The notes under the pieces are model-generated. The model was not told where the DNA came from and did not search any database. It was given only the letters and a program-made list of their open reading frames with translations. This document shows, piece by piece, positions 23,678-34,708 of a stretch of DNA of 64,000 bases (its first letter is position 1; each line of letters starts with the position of its first letter). The stretch covers positions 1-64,000 of the forward strand of contig CAJNOL010001362.1 of assembly GCA_905250125.1 (NCBI GenBank), in the 5' to 3' direction. Source of the DNA: Rotaria sordida (lineage: Eukaryota > Rotifera > Eurotatoria > Philodinida > Philodinidae). Made by a program: the position numbers and the translations under genes.

Positions 23678-25622
23678 ATGGTATTTTACAATTTGTTTTC
23701 AATTATTTTCGGTCTCTCTTCAATATTATTATTATCAGCAACCAATGAGACACCCAATACTTTAGATATTCTTATGCCTGATGTTGTTGCTAATCATGTA
23801 TGTATCAAATTTCATGAATTAATCTAGTATCATATTACTTATATAGGTTGATGACTATTTATGTACATCACTTGAAATGGATAAAGATAAATCAACATAC
23901 ATAAGTAAATATTTAAAAAGAAGAAAAAATACTTTCAATTTGATTATTTATTGTTTTTATTTTTTCAGCTGCATTTAATCCATCGGCTACATCAAAAGAT
24001 GCTCATCATATTTTACTTTTTGGATGTACCGAACCAGGAAGTGAGAAAAAAATTTGGTATGATTAAAATTAATTTAATTAAAGAAATAGAAATATTATAT
24101 TTCTGTCTAGGAATTGTGGTGAAATGGTAAATACGGATGATTCTTCTGAAGAAGATTATGAAACAGCACCAATATGTGCTTCAGGTTCAACTATTATCTA
24201 TGCTTGGGCAATGGATGCTGAAAAAACTGAATTACCTAATGGTTAAATTTTCAATAAAAATAATATTTATAAAAAAAATTAATCAAATTTATTTATGTAG
24301 ATGTCGCTTTCAAAGTTGGTGGTTCAACTTCAATTAAATATCTTGTATTACAAGTTCATTATGCAAATATTGATAAGTTCAAAGGTAGTTTATTCAATTA
24401 AAAGAAAAAAACATTTCTATTGTAATATAATATTTTGTTTCAAGCTGGAAAAACTGATCGTTCAGGTTTAGTTTTAACAACAACATCAAATCCGTAAGTA
24501 AATCTTTTTTTTTTGTTGCTTCTGATTAAAATTCTGCTTGGGAAGATTCGAGACATTTTTCTTTTAACTTTAAATTCCTAAACAGAACACCAAAAACAGC
24601 TGGTGTTATGCTATTATTAACTGATGGAGCAATGGCATCTCATTCACTTGGTAATTGAATTATATTGTGATAATCATTTTGAGAGTGTTGTATCTTCTTT
24701 GCTTATGTCTGTCCTTGCTTGTTGTATGATCCAGTATATCTAAATGTGCTGGCATCTTTTTGCTTTTAACTACTAGTCGAATTCAAGAGAATTCTTAAGG
24801 TAAGTTCATATTAATACACTACATTTGCATTTATTACAAATTTTTTAAGCAGAACTTTGATGATTTTTTTTATCGTTTGATTTTGTAGAAGTATTTGAAG
24901 TTGCTTGCAAAATTCAACAAGATATTGTAATGCATCCATTTGCTTTTCGAACTCATGCACATAAATTAGGTAAATAAAACTTTTTTTCTAGAGTTCATTT
25001 ATTTAATATGAATATGAAAACATAAATTCAGGTCTTGTTAATTCTGGTTATCGTGTACGTGGTGAAAATGATGATCAAGAATGGACTGAAATAGGTCGAC
25101 GTTCACCACAATTACCACAAATGTTTTATCCAGTTCAAAAAGATATAACTATTCAACAAGGTGATTATGTTGCAGCTGTTTGTACTATGTATAATACAAA
25201 TTCACATGTTGTTCGAATTGGGTATGACATTTGTTTCTTTTGTTTTTTTCATTACTAAAGATAAATAACTAAATTATTTCCTTTTAGTCCAACTGGCAAT
25301 GATGAAATGTGCAATTTTTATATGATGTATTGGGTTGATGGTGATCAATTATTAGATGAAGATGTTTGTACAAGTTCTGGACCTCCTCGATATTATTTTG
25401 GCCGTGATCGAGTATGATTTATTTTTGTTTTATAGATTGTTCTTATCATGAAATTAATTGTAGCATTTAAATATTGACAAAATTCCTGATGATGCATTTC
25501 ATATTCCACCACCACCAAATGGTCCAGCACCGGGTGAACCGTTACAAGGTGGTCATCATATGATGATGCAACATGGAGAACAATCACATAAAAAACAACA
25601 TCGTTATCGATATATAAATTAG
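23678..25622 (+). CDS. Peptidylglycine alpha-hydroxylating monooxygenase (PHM), single-domain
   Basis: Eleven exons read 23678-23797, 23847-23904, 23969-24056, 24111-24241, 24301-24384, 24445-24493, 24586-24650, 24889-24969, 25032-25221, 25288-25411 and 25464-25622. All joins are in phase (382 aa). A signal peptide covers about residues 1-21. PHM hydroxylates the C-terminal glycine of peptide precursors in the secretory pathway, using copper, ascorbate and O2. The CuH ligands are H72, H73 (KDAHHILLFGC) and H152 (VLQVHYAN). The CuM ligands are H221, H223 (FRTHAHKLG) and M296 (NDEMCNFYMMYW). Conserved SGYRVRG and SPQLPQMFYPV are present. No lyase (PAL) domain follows, so the second step must be done by another protein, as in insects. 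The C-terminal ~25 residues are rich in His and Met (GGHHMMMQHGEQSHKKQH). AATAAA occurs at about 25743 and 25756. Confidence 0.93.
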
Positions 25623-26093
25623 AATGATATATATATATATATAAAGGAAATCTTATTTTATTGTAAAATGTAAAATACAAATATTCTTTTAATCGACCTG
25701 AGATTTTTAATTTAAACAAATAACAAAAGATTTTTTTCGAGCAATAAAATATATTAATAAAAGATGGCATAAGACTTATGTTTAATGTGATGTGGTAATA
25801 GAAGCGGATCTTCAAATGAGTTGAATTAAAATAAATAGTTTCAGTTCGATTCGCAACTTTCTAACTGATGTTGGTTTCCATTTTGTTCATGTCGTAATTG
25901 AATTGATCTAGATAAAATAACTATAGACATGTAAAGCAAGAAACTGGAACGATAAGAAATATCGAAATAGCAATGATAATATTGATACATTTTCTTGTCT
26001 AACAAAAATTAAATGTAATTCATATTGTTAGCGTAGAAAGAACATCGAGTGGGGTTTTTTTGTGATAACCAAGTAAATAAAAGTTAAGAGAAG
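25623..26093. other. Intergenic, 3' region of PHM
   Basis: Contains a short (AT)n run just after the PHM stop and two AATAAA motifs. No further feature. Confidence 0.5.
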
Positions 26094-26582
26094 ATGAATC
26101 TTTCTCCCATATTAAATGAAACCGATGTTATTGAACTTGGTTCTTCATGAAATTCTGTAAAGACCCAACAAACTACTTCATCTTCTAATTCATCCTTGTC
26201 ATTGGCTCACATATTCAATGTATCTCGTTCTTTTCAATCTTTGACTGCGGAAACAATTGCTTCATACTTAAAACAAAAGTAATCAGATTACTTTTTGTGT
26301 GAATATAAAAGATCCAATTGTTGGAAATCTTTTAGTGTTCATGATCGAAAAATTGATGAAGAAAAATCTAAATGATTTGAAAAATTTGTATCATGCAAAT
26401 ATTATTACATGACATATTCATTTAGTACAAGAAACATGAATAAAAATATTCAAGTTTGTGATGGATGTAATCCTAGTCAAACTCATTTTATACCATCAAC
26501 AGAAATTAATTCATTATCTTTGATTGATGCATTAATATCATCACCATCATCTTCCTCAAATAACAAGAATCTTCAATCATAA
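26094..26582 (+). pseudogene. Intronless ORF trace with three in-frame stops, unrecognised
   Basis: From an ATG at 26094 one frame holds a protein-like composition for 163 codons to a TAA at 26580. It is interrupted by TGA 26148, TAA 26280 and TGA 26373 but shows no frame shift. The sequence is Ser-rich early (SSSNSSLSLAHIF). The middle is a Cys-containing segment (FLCEYKRSNCWKSFSVHDRKI) and later VCDGCNPSQTHFIPSTEIN, ending in a poly-Ser tail. The paired Cys suggest a zinc-binding or disulphide region, but no family is recognised. Either a decayed intronless gene or, less likely, a chance frame. Confidence 0.4.
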
Positions 26583-27435
26583 ACAAAAAATGAACTTACA
26601 TGTATATATATATATACATTTATTGATAATAAATGAAAGTCGTCTGGAATAAGAAAAAGGAATTCATCAAACGATTATTTAGTTTTAGTTATCCCTTGTG
26701 GAGATTTGAAAAAATTATTTTTCGGTTCGGTTTAGATTTTAATAAACATGAATCGATCTCATTTCTAGTTGAAACTGCATTTACTCCTCCTAGGAAACGT
26801 ACGTACCAAATAGGTACCTCGATCTATCACTGACCATGTGGGTGAGTGTGAGGATCTGCATTCTACCCACATTCATGCACACTCACATCCACACCCCTAT
26901 ATCACACCACTCATGCCCGCAATCCACACACTCATCACCTTCCCTCCCCCACACACATACAGCCTTCCTATTGACATTCAGAGATTTTCTCTTGATTTTT
27001 AACGTTGATCATCAGTTTGTTGCATCTGTATGTTCAGAAGAAACTGAAGATTTCTATGAATTTTTAAAATTCATTTTTTTTGATCGTTGCTAAACAGGTT
27101 CTAAACTGTATAGCAAACCGTCTGCGAAATTTTTTTCGGCTCTGTTTTTATCGAGACAGTTAACTATCGCACATATTAAAATGAAATGTGTCTCATTAAT
27201 GTGTCTGTTATGATATGCTATCTATACCATTCTATATGTTCACTTTTTCTTTCTCTTTTTCTGTTCTTTTGATGTTACATATACTTAGGTATGACAAAAA
27301 GTTTTGTCATCATTAAATAAAAACATAAAGATAAGGAAATATTTTTTATTTTATTTTATCAAATGCTGAGGATAATTGCCAGTATTATTTATTCCAAGAG
27401 CAATCTTTTCTAACAATTAATTAAAAGTTTTTTTT
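26583..27435. other. Intergenic with a CA-rich low-complexity tract
   Basis: A short (TA)n run follows the decayed ORF. At about 26866-26962 the plus strand is C/A-rich (CACACTCACATCCACACCCC and similar). It is imperfect and does not code. No gene seen up to the assembly gap. Confidence 0.5.
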
Positions 27436-27535
27436 NNNNNNNNNNNNNNNNNNNNNNNNNNNNNNNNNNNNNNNNNNNNNNNNNNNNNNNNNNNNNNNNN
27501 NNNNNNNNNNNNNNNNNNNNNNNNNNNNNNNNNNN
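27436..27535. other. Assembly gap of 100 N
   Basis: Exactly 100 undetermined bases, the conventional size for a gap of unknown length. True distance and content across it are unknown. Confidence 0.99.
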
Positions 27536-27810
27536 TGATTGATGCATGTCAATATTTAACATTATTTTGATGTTTAAGTAAAAATTTGTTATCAAAATGC
27601 GATCAGATGTTATCCCAATGTCTTACAATCCTATTATAAGAGACATTAAACGCGCTAATATTTAGAGACGCAGTGAATTGTACATTATCCAGGTTTACTT
27701 TCTGGCAAAAATTCTGTTCATTTATCATTTATCGTTGTCAAATTTGAAGCAAATACATCTTTACTATTGACCATTTGTCATTAGTTTCACAAAATCAACA
27801 AATGTAAATA

Positions 27811-28390
27811 ATCTATTATATCGGCGCATAAGTTCTGAGCGTTTGGATCAGTAGAATTATATCGCTAATATAAAACTACATCTTAAGGAAAGTAACGATA
27901 TATTCTGATAGAACTCGGAATTCTCTATCATCTTGTGTATTTAAGTCTTGACTTGCATTTATTTGCTGAAAAAATATCTTGAATACAGTGAAGACACCCC
28001 CATTCGTATTGACAGTGTTCGAAATATTTTTCAGCAAATAAGTTCAAGTCAGACCTGAATATACAGGGCGATAGAGCATTTCAAGAGCTCTCACAATATA
28101 TAATTACTTTTCTAAAAAGCCGGATTACTGTAGAGATACAAATTTTACAAACACATGAGAAAGGAACAAAAAATGAAGTTCGCGGGAATCTGAGGGTGAG
28201 GGTGTCTTCACTGTATTCAAAATATGTTTTCAGCAAATAAATGCAAGTCAAGACTTAAATACACAAGGTGATAGAGAATTCCGAGTTCTGTCAGAATATA
28301 TAATTACTTGCCTTAAAATGTAGTTTTATATTAGCGATATAATTCTACTAATCCAAATGCTCAGAATTTATGTGCCAATATAATATATAA
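27811..28390. repeat. Inverted repeat with an extra internal copy
   Basis: The left arm (about 27811-28005) and right arm (about 28195-28390) are reverse complements. Shared blocks are TAGAATTATATCGCTAATATAA, AACTCGGAATTCTCTATCA and GAAGACACCC/GGGTGTCTTC. A third, diverged copy of part of the right arm lies between them at about 28015-28150 (TTTTCAGCAAATAAGTTCAAG). It is consistent with a MITE carrying a nested or duplicated arm. No coding sequence. Confidence 0.75.
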
Positions 28391-29242
28391 CGAGTATATC
28401 ATGAAAAATCTATGATATCCAGTAGTATGAGGTTCTGATAAAGAGATATAACATTCAGTAATATCGAACACCGTTCGGAACTCATATTTCACTAGAGAAT
28501 GCGAAGACAGCTATCAAATGATGAATGATACCGAAGATAAAGCGTTCGAGTGGCAAAGATACTGTTATATAGAGGTTGAATGGGAGATTACTCTCTAAAA
28601 CCACGGTTCACTTTAAATCAAAAGGTATATTACATCGAATCTCTGTTCAGATCAAGAACTTTCAGAGCTTCTTACAGTTCTACCGAACCTAAAAAGCATT
28701 CGACAAAGCCTGAGAGAGAATTTTTATGGTCGTTAGGTTCCTACGAAATCTCGAAAGTTCTTCCTCTGAATATAGGTTTGGTAACATACTTGTTTTTTTT
28801 TTGAGTGTTAGCTTAGTTTTATTGTTGATATATATTTAAGCTTGAATGTTTGACATTATGATTGGGTCTACCTAGTAGTACCACTTTTGGCTAGTAGTAT
28901 AGTACGTGCATTTTTGTGATGTACGAAAGAGAAGGGACTTCATACATGCAACGCAAGGCATAAGGAAAGTATTGCGAAGGCAATTCTATATTACCTCATG
29001 ATACTTATGTTTGCATGTACACGACAAACTTTACGATTTTAATAATAGGTTGCTTGCTTGAGTGAACTGGTTATCAACTGGTGAATTCCTTGAAATAGCA
29101 AAATAAACATATTGCGTGTCTTTGAAATTTTTCTAATGAACATATGATAGAATTGTTTCAAGAGGGTTTCATTCATTCAGCAATCTCTATTGAGATTTCG
29201 ATGACAATAAGTGAAACTTTGATTTCTCACTTTTGATGCTAG
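28391..29242. other. Region upstream of the OPT exon, no further exon seen
   Basis: I looked for the rest of an oligopeptide transporter (many membrane helices, SPYxEVR-type signature) and found none. The stretch ends in TTGATGCTAG, a possible splice acceptor for the OPT exon. Confidence 0.45.
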
Positions 29243-29700
29243 GTCCACTAAAAATGCTCGGTCCCAAATCGATCTATCAGCCGCTTTTGTTCGGTTTTCT
29301 GATCGGTACACTCTTACCAGTACCTGCTTGGCTCCTGCGCAAAAAGTATCCAGAAGTTACATGGCTTCAATACGTGCATTTTCCGGTCATTCTTGCAGGC
29401 CTTAGTATCATACCACCAGCACCACCTGGCGAATACCCACCATGGCTTATTGTTGGATTTCTATTCAATTTTGTACTTTTTCGTTATGCCCATGCATGGT
29501 GGAAAAGGTACGCGTTTGTATTTTCAGCAGCAATGGACTGTGGTGTGGTTGTGTCTGCACTCATTATCTTTTTCACCCTGAAAAACAATAATATAAACTT
29601 TCCAACATGGTGGGGAACTGGTGGAATCACTGGCGACGGTTGTCCATTGGCAAGTGCAAACTTTTCTGGTATCATACCACATCATAAGACATTGCTTTGA
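29243..29700 (+). pseudogene. OPT-family oligopeptide transporter, orphan C-terminal exon
   Basis: An open frame of about 152 codons ends at TGA 29698. It reads like the last part of an OPT (oligopeptide transporter) protein: GPLKMLGPKSIYQPLLFGFL, then LLPVPAWLLRKKYPEVTWL, VHFPVILAGLSIIPPAPP, WLIVGFLFNFVLFRYAHAWW and FVFSAAMDCGVVVSALIIFF. It closes with a WWGTGG...DGCPLAS segment. Spacing and motifs match the C-terminal four to five helices of fungal and plant OPTs, proton-coupled importers of small peptides or metal chelates. A CTAG|GT acceptor fits a phase-1 intron at 29243, but no upstream exon is visible within several kb, and the 3' side abuts a repeat at 29733. It may be a relic of a full gene, or its other exons lie beyond the N gap. 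The OPT assignment is solid; the pseudogene status is inferred. Confidence 0.72.
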
Positions 29701-29732
29701 TCAATGATCGCCTTTTTGCATGCTTATTTCGT

Positions 29733-31000
29733 ATCCTCTCATTTGCGAACATAAAATTGAAATAAAAAAATCTGTAAAATTCAATTTCAGTTGTTTTTTA
29801 AATTTAATTTATTCAAATTTGAAATAATCTTAAGTCTAAAATTTTCGGTTTTCAAATTTCAAAAAACATCTACTGATATGAATTTTAAAACAAATTAAAA
29901 TTTCAGTTATATTTTTAAACTTGCTGAAATTTATAGGGTTCGCTAAAGATTGAGTTTCATTATTTCAATTTAACGATCTGCAATTTGTAGAGTACGCTAA
30001 ACTACAATAGTACGTCTTTTCTTTTCTTTGTAATTACTGCAATTTATAGATTTCACTAGATGTTGAGTTTCACTATTTCAACTTATCGAGCTGTAATTTG
30101 TAGAGCGCGCTAAAATATAGTAGTGCTTTTTTTTTATTCTTAATTGAGTGTAATTTATAGAGTTCGTCAGACATAATTGCTACTATGAATGCCATCAGCT
30201 GTTTTTGATTTTGAACAGATCATATAATTATGATAGTAAAATAGCATCGAACATTGAATGGATATAATTGATTGAGATGTAAAAGCATTTATACACAAAA
30301 ATCACAGATACAAAAAATAACGTTCTAAACAAAGCGTCTCAGAAATATAGATGTTAATAAACGTCTTCTATTGATGAACACAGTTCGATTCACCCACATC
30401 ACAGTTGGAACAAATATCAAGTTATCACAACAAGTTATGATACAGTCTCTTGAAAAACTCGCTTTGTCTTTAACTGAAATCGTTCTTAGTTTAGCCCAAA
30501 TCGACGACCCTTGCTCGTGCACTATGAGTATTAGTTTATCAATAAAAAAAGAAAAAAAAATCAGCTAGTACATTCTATTTTTGACTTCTATTGAAATTCT
30601 TCGGAGCTAGATTCAAAGAAAAATTTTAGTTCAACTAAAATCTATAACGTCCTCTATAACGTACAGCAAAAGTACTAAATTTAAAAACCTTCTCTGATCA
30701 AAACCTTACGTCCTCTACAAGTTGCAGTAACTATCTGAATCTTTTTTTTATTGTCAAAAAACTAACGGCCTCTACAAATTGCAGCATGCTTAGTAAAAAG
30801 ATTAATTTTTATAAAAATCTTTTAAAACAATTTTCTTTCAATATTCGTTCACAGTAATCGAATTTTTAAAAGTTAAATATAAATTTTAATTATTTTACAA
30901 AAAATTAATAAAAGTATCAAATTTAAATCAAACAAAATTTTAAAAATTTTTATTTACTTAAAGTTTGTTTTCCTCATGTTCGCAAATGAGAGGTAGCCCA
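29733..31000. repeat. Long inverted-repeat element with CCTCTCATTTGCGAACAT ends
   Basis: The left end CCTCTCATTTGCGAACATAA is mirrored at the right by TTCGCAAATGAGAGG near 30979-30996. Inside, several copies of a TGCAATTTGTAGAG motif on the left (29930-30170) face inverted CTCTACAAATTGCA copies on the right (30630-30790). The element begins 33 bases after the OPT stop codon. No transposase ORF is seen, so a non-autonomous fold-back element is likely. Confidence 0.7.
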
Positions 31001-31161
31001 AAAATGATTTCCCGGGAAGGGGGGAGGGGGGAGTAACACTATAATTTCAAATGGAGTAGGTAATGAATTTTACATCAAATGAAAGCTCGTCAAAAACGGG
31101 ATTTATTGGTACTAAATGGTCAAAGTTATGAAAACTTTTTATTGGCGAACTTTAGAAGTTT

Positions 31162-31796
31162 TCAGAAATTTTATACTTTTTTTGATGTAGAAAATTAAGG
31201 CACTAGTGATTTAAAGATTTTTTTTCTTGGATATTTTTACATGGTTCGATAGAACTCGTCGAGCTCTACAAAGCTGTATATATTAAAACATTTTTAAAGC
31301 TATTTTCATGAGATAAAAATCCAAAAAATGACTTGGCAAGTCTCAAAAATTATTAAAAAACTGATTCTTCTTATATGGAAGAAAAACATTCGATTTTTTA
31401 AAACAAAAAATTAGCTTTTTTTAATTTTTTTTACAACTACAGACTCTTCAAAATATACACGCTAGACGCAGGTTTTCATGCTGCATATGATAAGTATATT
31501 TCGAAGCGTCTGTACTTGTAAAAATAATGAGAAAGGTTAATTTTATTTTAAAAAATCGAATGTTTTTCTTGCATATAAGAAGAATCAGTTTTTTAATAAT
31601 TTTTGAGACCTTCCAAGTCATTTTTTGAACTTTTATATCAGGAAAATGGCTTAAAAAATTTTTTAATATATACAGTTTTGTAGAGCTCGACGAGCTCCAT
31701 TGAATCATGTAAAAATATTCAAGAAAAAATTTTTAAATCACTAGTGTCTTAATTTTCTGCATCAAAAAAAAATATATATATATAAAATTTCTGAAT
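31162..31796. repeat. Near-perfect 635-bp hairpin with about 35-nt loop
   Basis: The left arm 31162-31458 and right arm 31494-31796 are reverse complements with few mismatches. Shared blocks are ATTAAGGCACTAGTGATTTA, TCGAGCTCTACAAA, AATGACTTGGCAAG and CATTCGATTTTTTAAA. The loop contains GCTAGACGCAGGTTTTCATG. The arms are AT-rich, non-coding and strongly self-complementary, typical of a recently active MITE or fold-back element. Confidence 0.8.
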
Positions 31797-32169
31797 AAAT
31801 AGGGACATTGGACCTTATTTTGCACACGTTTTGTTTGTGCTAATCTTCAACTATTATACGACATTTATTAAGTTATTTCGTTTACTTATTAAGATCTCTA
31901 TTGATAGTACGTGATGATCGTCTTGTGATAACAGAAGAAAAAAGAAGATCAATTTTCTTTGTTCTTCTCTAAAGAGAAGACGCACATGTTCTCGATAAAG
32001 GTATTTTATTTTTTCAAATGGAAATCGATTGAATATACTTCTATCATTAGTATCAAATATCAAAGTGCAAAATTTGCCATTTAAATGATGATCATGAAAA
32101 AATAAAAAAAGCAACAATACTTTATATGTCATTCATTTGTTTGTTTTTCATTGTATCGATTGGATTATC
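31797..32169. other. 5' flank of the unknown secreted-protein gene
   Basis: AT-rich, no exon; presumed promoter of the gene starting at 32170. Confidence 0.4.
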
Positions 32170-34708
32170 ATGCACCATCTGTTAACATTATTTCTATTCA
32201 TTTTTATCGTAGTCACATCAAGTTGGCCAATAAGAAAGCCAAAATTAAAATTCAATTCCAATAGTACGTGTTGTATATTAGCTAAATTACATATAAATGC
32301 AACACGTGCTAATCATGGCCGAGAATATTTTGCAAACTTAATTCTCAATAATGAATCTTATAAAGACGTTAATGAAGATAATATTTGTTCATTGATGCAT
32401 TTTTTTATGCAAGAAGCTGTACTTAATGGACGACCAATTACATTTTCTAAAGGTTTTTATAATAAATATCTTCATATAAAGTATATTGTTTATCTTTTTT
32501 TTTTCAATAGGTATGTTTATTTTATATGATTCAACAAAACAATTTTTTAATCATTTAATGATGGCAAAAGATGCACAAACACATGGTAGTGAAGAACATC
32601 GTTCAGGTTATTTTAAACGTTTAAAACATTTTGCACTTAGTTCTATTAAATCAATATTTAAATTAAAAAAATTAAATCAATCAATTCCACATGCATTTAT
32701 TTATGTTCGTGGTGATGAATCATCACATTTTCGTGAAAGAGGAATTTCACAAGTGCATAGAAAAACAATTTATCCAGCTTAGTACGTTCAAATTTAAACA
32801 AAACTAACCAAAAAAAAAATCTAACAAATAAATTTCATTTTAGTGGAATGGATATTAAACATGGTTGTATGCCGAATGATTTTGGTCATATTTTATTTGG
32901 AAAATTAAGAGATTTATATGATAATGAATCGGATCCTTATTATGGTGATAGAATTTATATTAAACCAGAAGAATTTGGTCTTCAAAAATTTAAACATTAT
33001 ATTGGACGTAAGTTCAATTAATTCTTATATGAAATATGATATTGAATAAGTATTTCATTATAAAAAAACAATTATAGAAGTCTACTTGCTATTAAAGATT
33101 GAAACAAGATGCTTTATAAAATATTGACAGAAAAGAAACGATAATGTTCCTCAAAGAATTTGAAGCATGCGCCTCATTATTATCGAAAAAAGACCATATT
33201 ACTATATAATAAGAGACACTGTTGTCTCGTTAGATCTTGTCACGTCATCCTGGTGCGCAAAATATAATACTCTATTCACAGACAGCCCTTCCTTGCACAT
33301 AGATTATTCTTCTTTTTACAAAAAAATGCTTATCTTCCTTCATGCACAGTACTAATTTCATGAATAATTACGGTGAGATTCCCAATAGACTAATAGACAG
33401 GCTATTCCTTGCAGATGTCATCTATTTTTAGTTATACAGAGTATTAAATTCAGAGTTATTTCTTGTAATCTATCATTGACTAACAAATAAATTCTCATTT
33501 GTTTTTGATACTTAAGAGAAAAACTCCGCAACTGATTAATCACTTTTGTATCAAGACTATGTGCATTGTAGAAATTCTAATGAGCTATGAATATTTTGAA
33601 AAAGGTTGAAGCTTATCGATGCACAGATATTGCATTTTGATGATATTCATTTTAAAGTCAATGTCCTGATCATCGTCACAAACATTGAAAAAACTGATTT
33701 TCGAACTTTGACTTTTAACTTTGCACAGAGCCAAGCATTAACAAGTATAGTCTATTATGAAATTTTTCAAGTATTTTAATTTGCTGCTATTCTGAAATAA
33801 AAACATCGAATTTGTTGGTGTAAATAAGCAATGTAAAACACAAGACTTTAATATAGTGGTATATGATGATAGAAACAATGAAAAGATCTGAAATTTTCAC
33901 AATTAACTACTCTTGCAAATGCTCGCTTCTATACAAAGTTTTCAGCCGAAATTCAAAAATCAATTTTCCCGAGGGGTTTCAAGGCATCTATTTAAGAAAA
34001 TGCCGTCAAAAATGGTATACTTCCGCTCCAATCGGTTATGTACCTCAAATTTTTTCAGGATTTCCATAACTCATTATGATTTCCATAATGCACATAGTTC
34101 CGATTCAAAAGCAATTAATCACCTAAGGAACTTCTCGAGCCCTGTAGCATAAGAAACATTATTATGAAATCAATTCTATAGAATTTTACATATAGAATCA
34201 TATTTGAAGTTTTTATTATTAATGTTATTTGTTTTTTTTTTCGTTAGATTCTAGAAAATATCTACAACATATTTCACGTCGTGTAATATGTAAAATTGAA
34301 AAATTTCAACGTACAAAAATTTGTTCAAAAGATGAAGCATTTCGTGAAAATACAGATATTAGATTAACAAAACAATGGAATCAAATTTTATCAACAATTC
34401 CAATTTTAACTGAAAATGAAAGAAAATCTATGCGTTTAAAAGTATCTAAAGAAGGTATTCATGAAATATATCGTCAAACATCAAAATTTTATAATGATTA
34501 TATTCAAGTTCGTGATTTTCGAAAAGCATTAGAAAGTAAATATGGTTATGATACACGATCACGAAAAGGAAATGAAATTATTTTTACAACTGAACAATTA
34601 CTTGAAAGTCGAATATCCTGTGACCCAATCATGTTGTCAAGCAATTTAAACCATCGTATACAATGTCCTATGTATAATCAAAGCACGATAAATAGCGTGT
34701 TCAATTAA
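32170..34708 (+). CDS. Secreted protein of unknown family, 392 aa
   Basis: Four exons (32170-32452, 32511-32781, 32844-33007, 34248-34708) join in phase and encode 392 aa. I chose the ATG at 32170 because it starts directly with a signal peptide (MHHLLTLFLFIFIVVTSSWP). An upstream reading in the same frame has no ATG. The mature part has CCILAKLHINATRANHGREY, then HAFIYVRGDESSHFRERG, then YGMDIKHGCMPNDFGHILFG, then a basic helical C-terminal half rich in Lys and Arg. These read like conserved blocks of a soluble enzyme or effector domain, but I do not recognise the family. Introns are 58, 62 and 1240 nt; the third is much larger than the others. AATAAA occurs at about 34814. Neighbouring genes give no functional hint. 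Confidence 0.75.

Noticed and set aside
26836-27093. Open frame rich in His, Thr, Ser and Pro
   Set aside because: It is a translation of the CA-rich low-complexity tract.
29484-29675. Minus-strand open frame overlapping the OPT exon
   Set aside because: It is a shadow of the OPT reading frame on the opposite strand.
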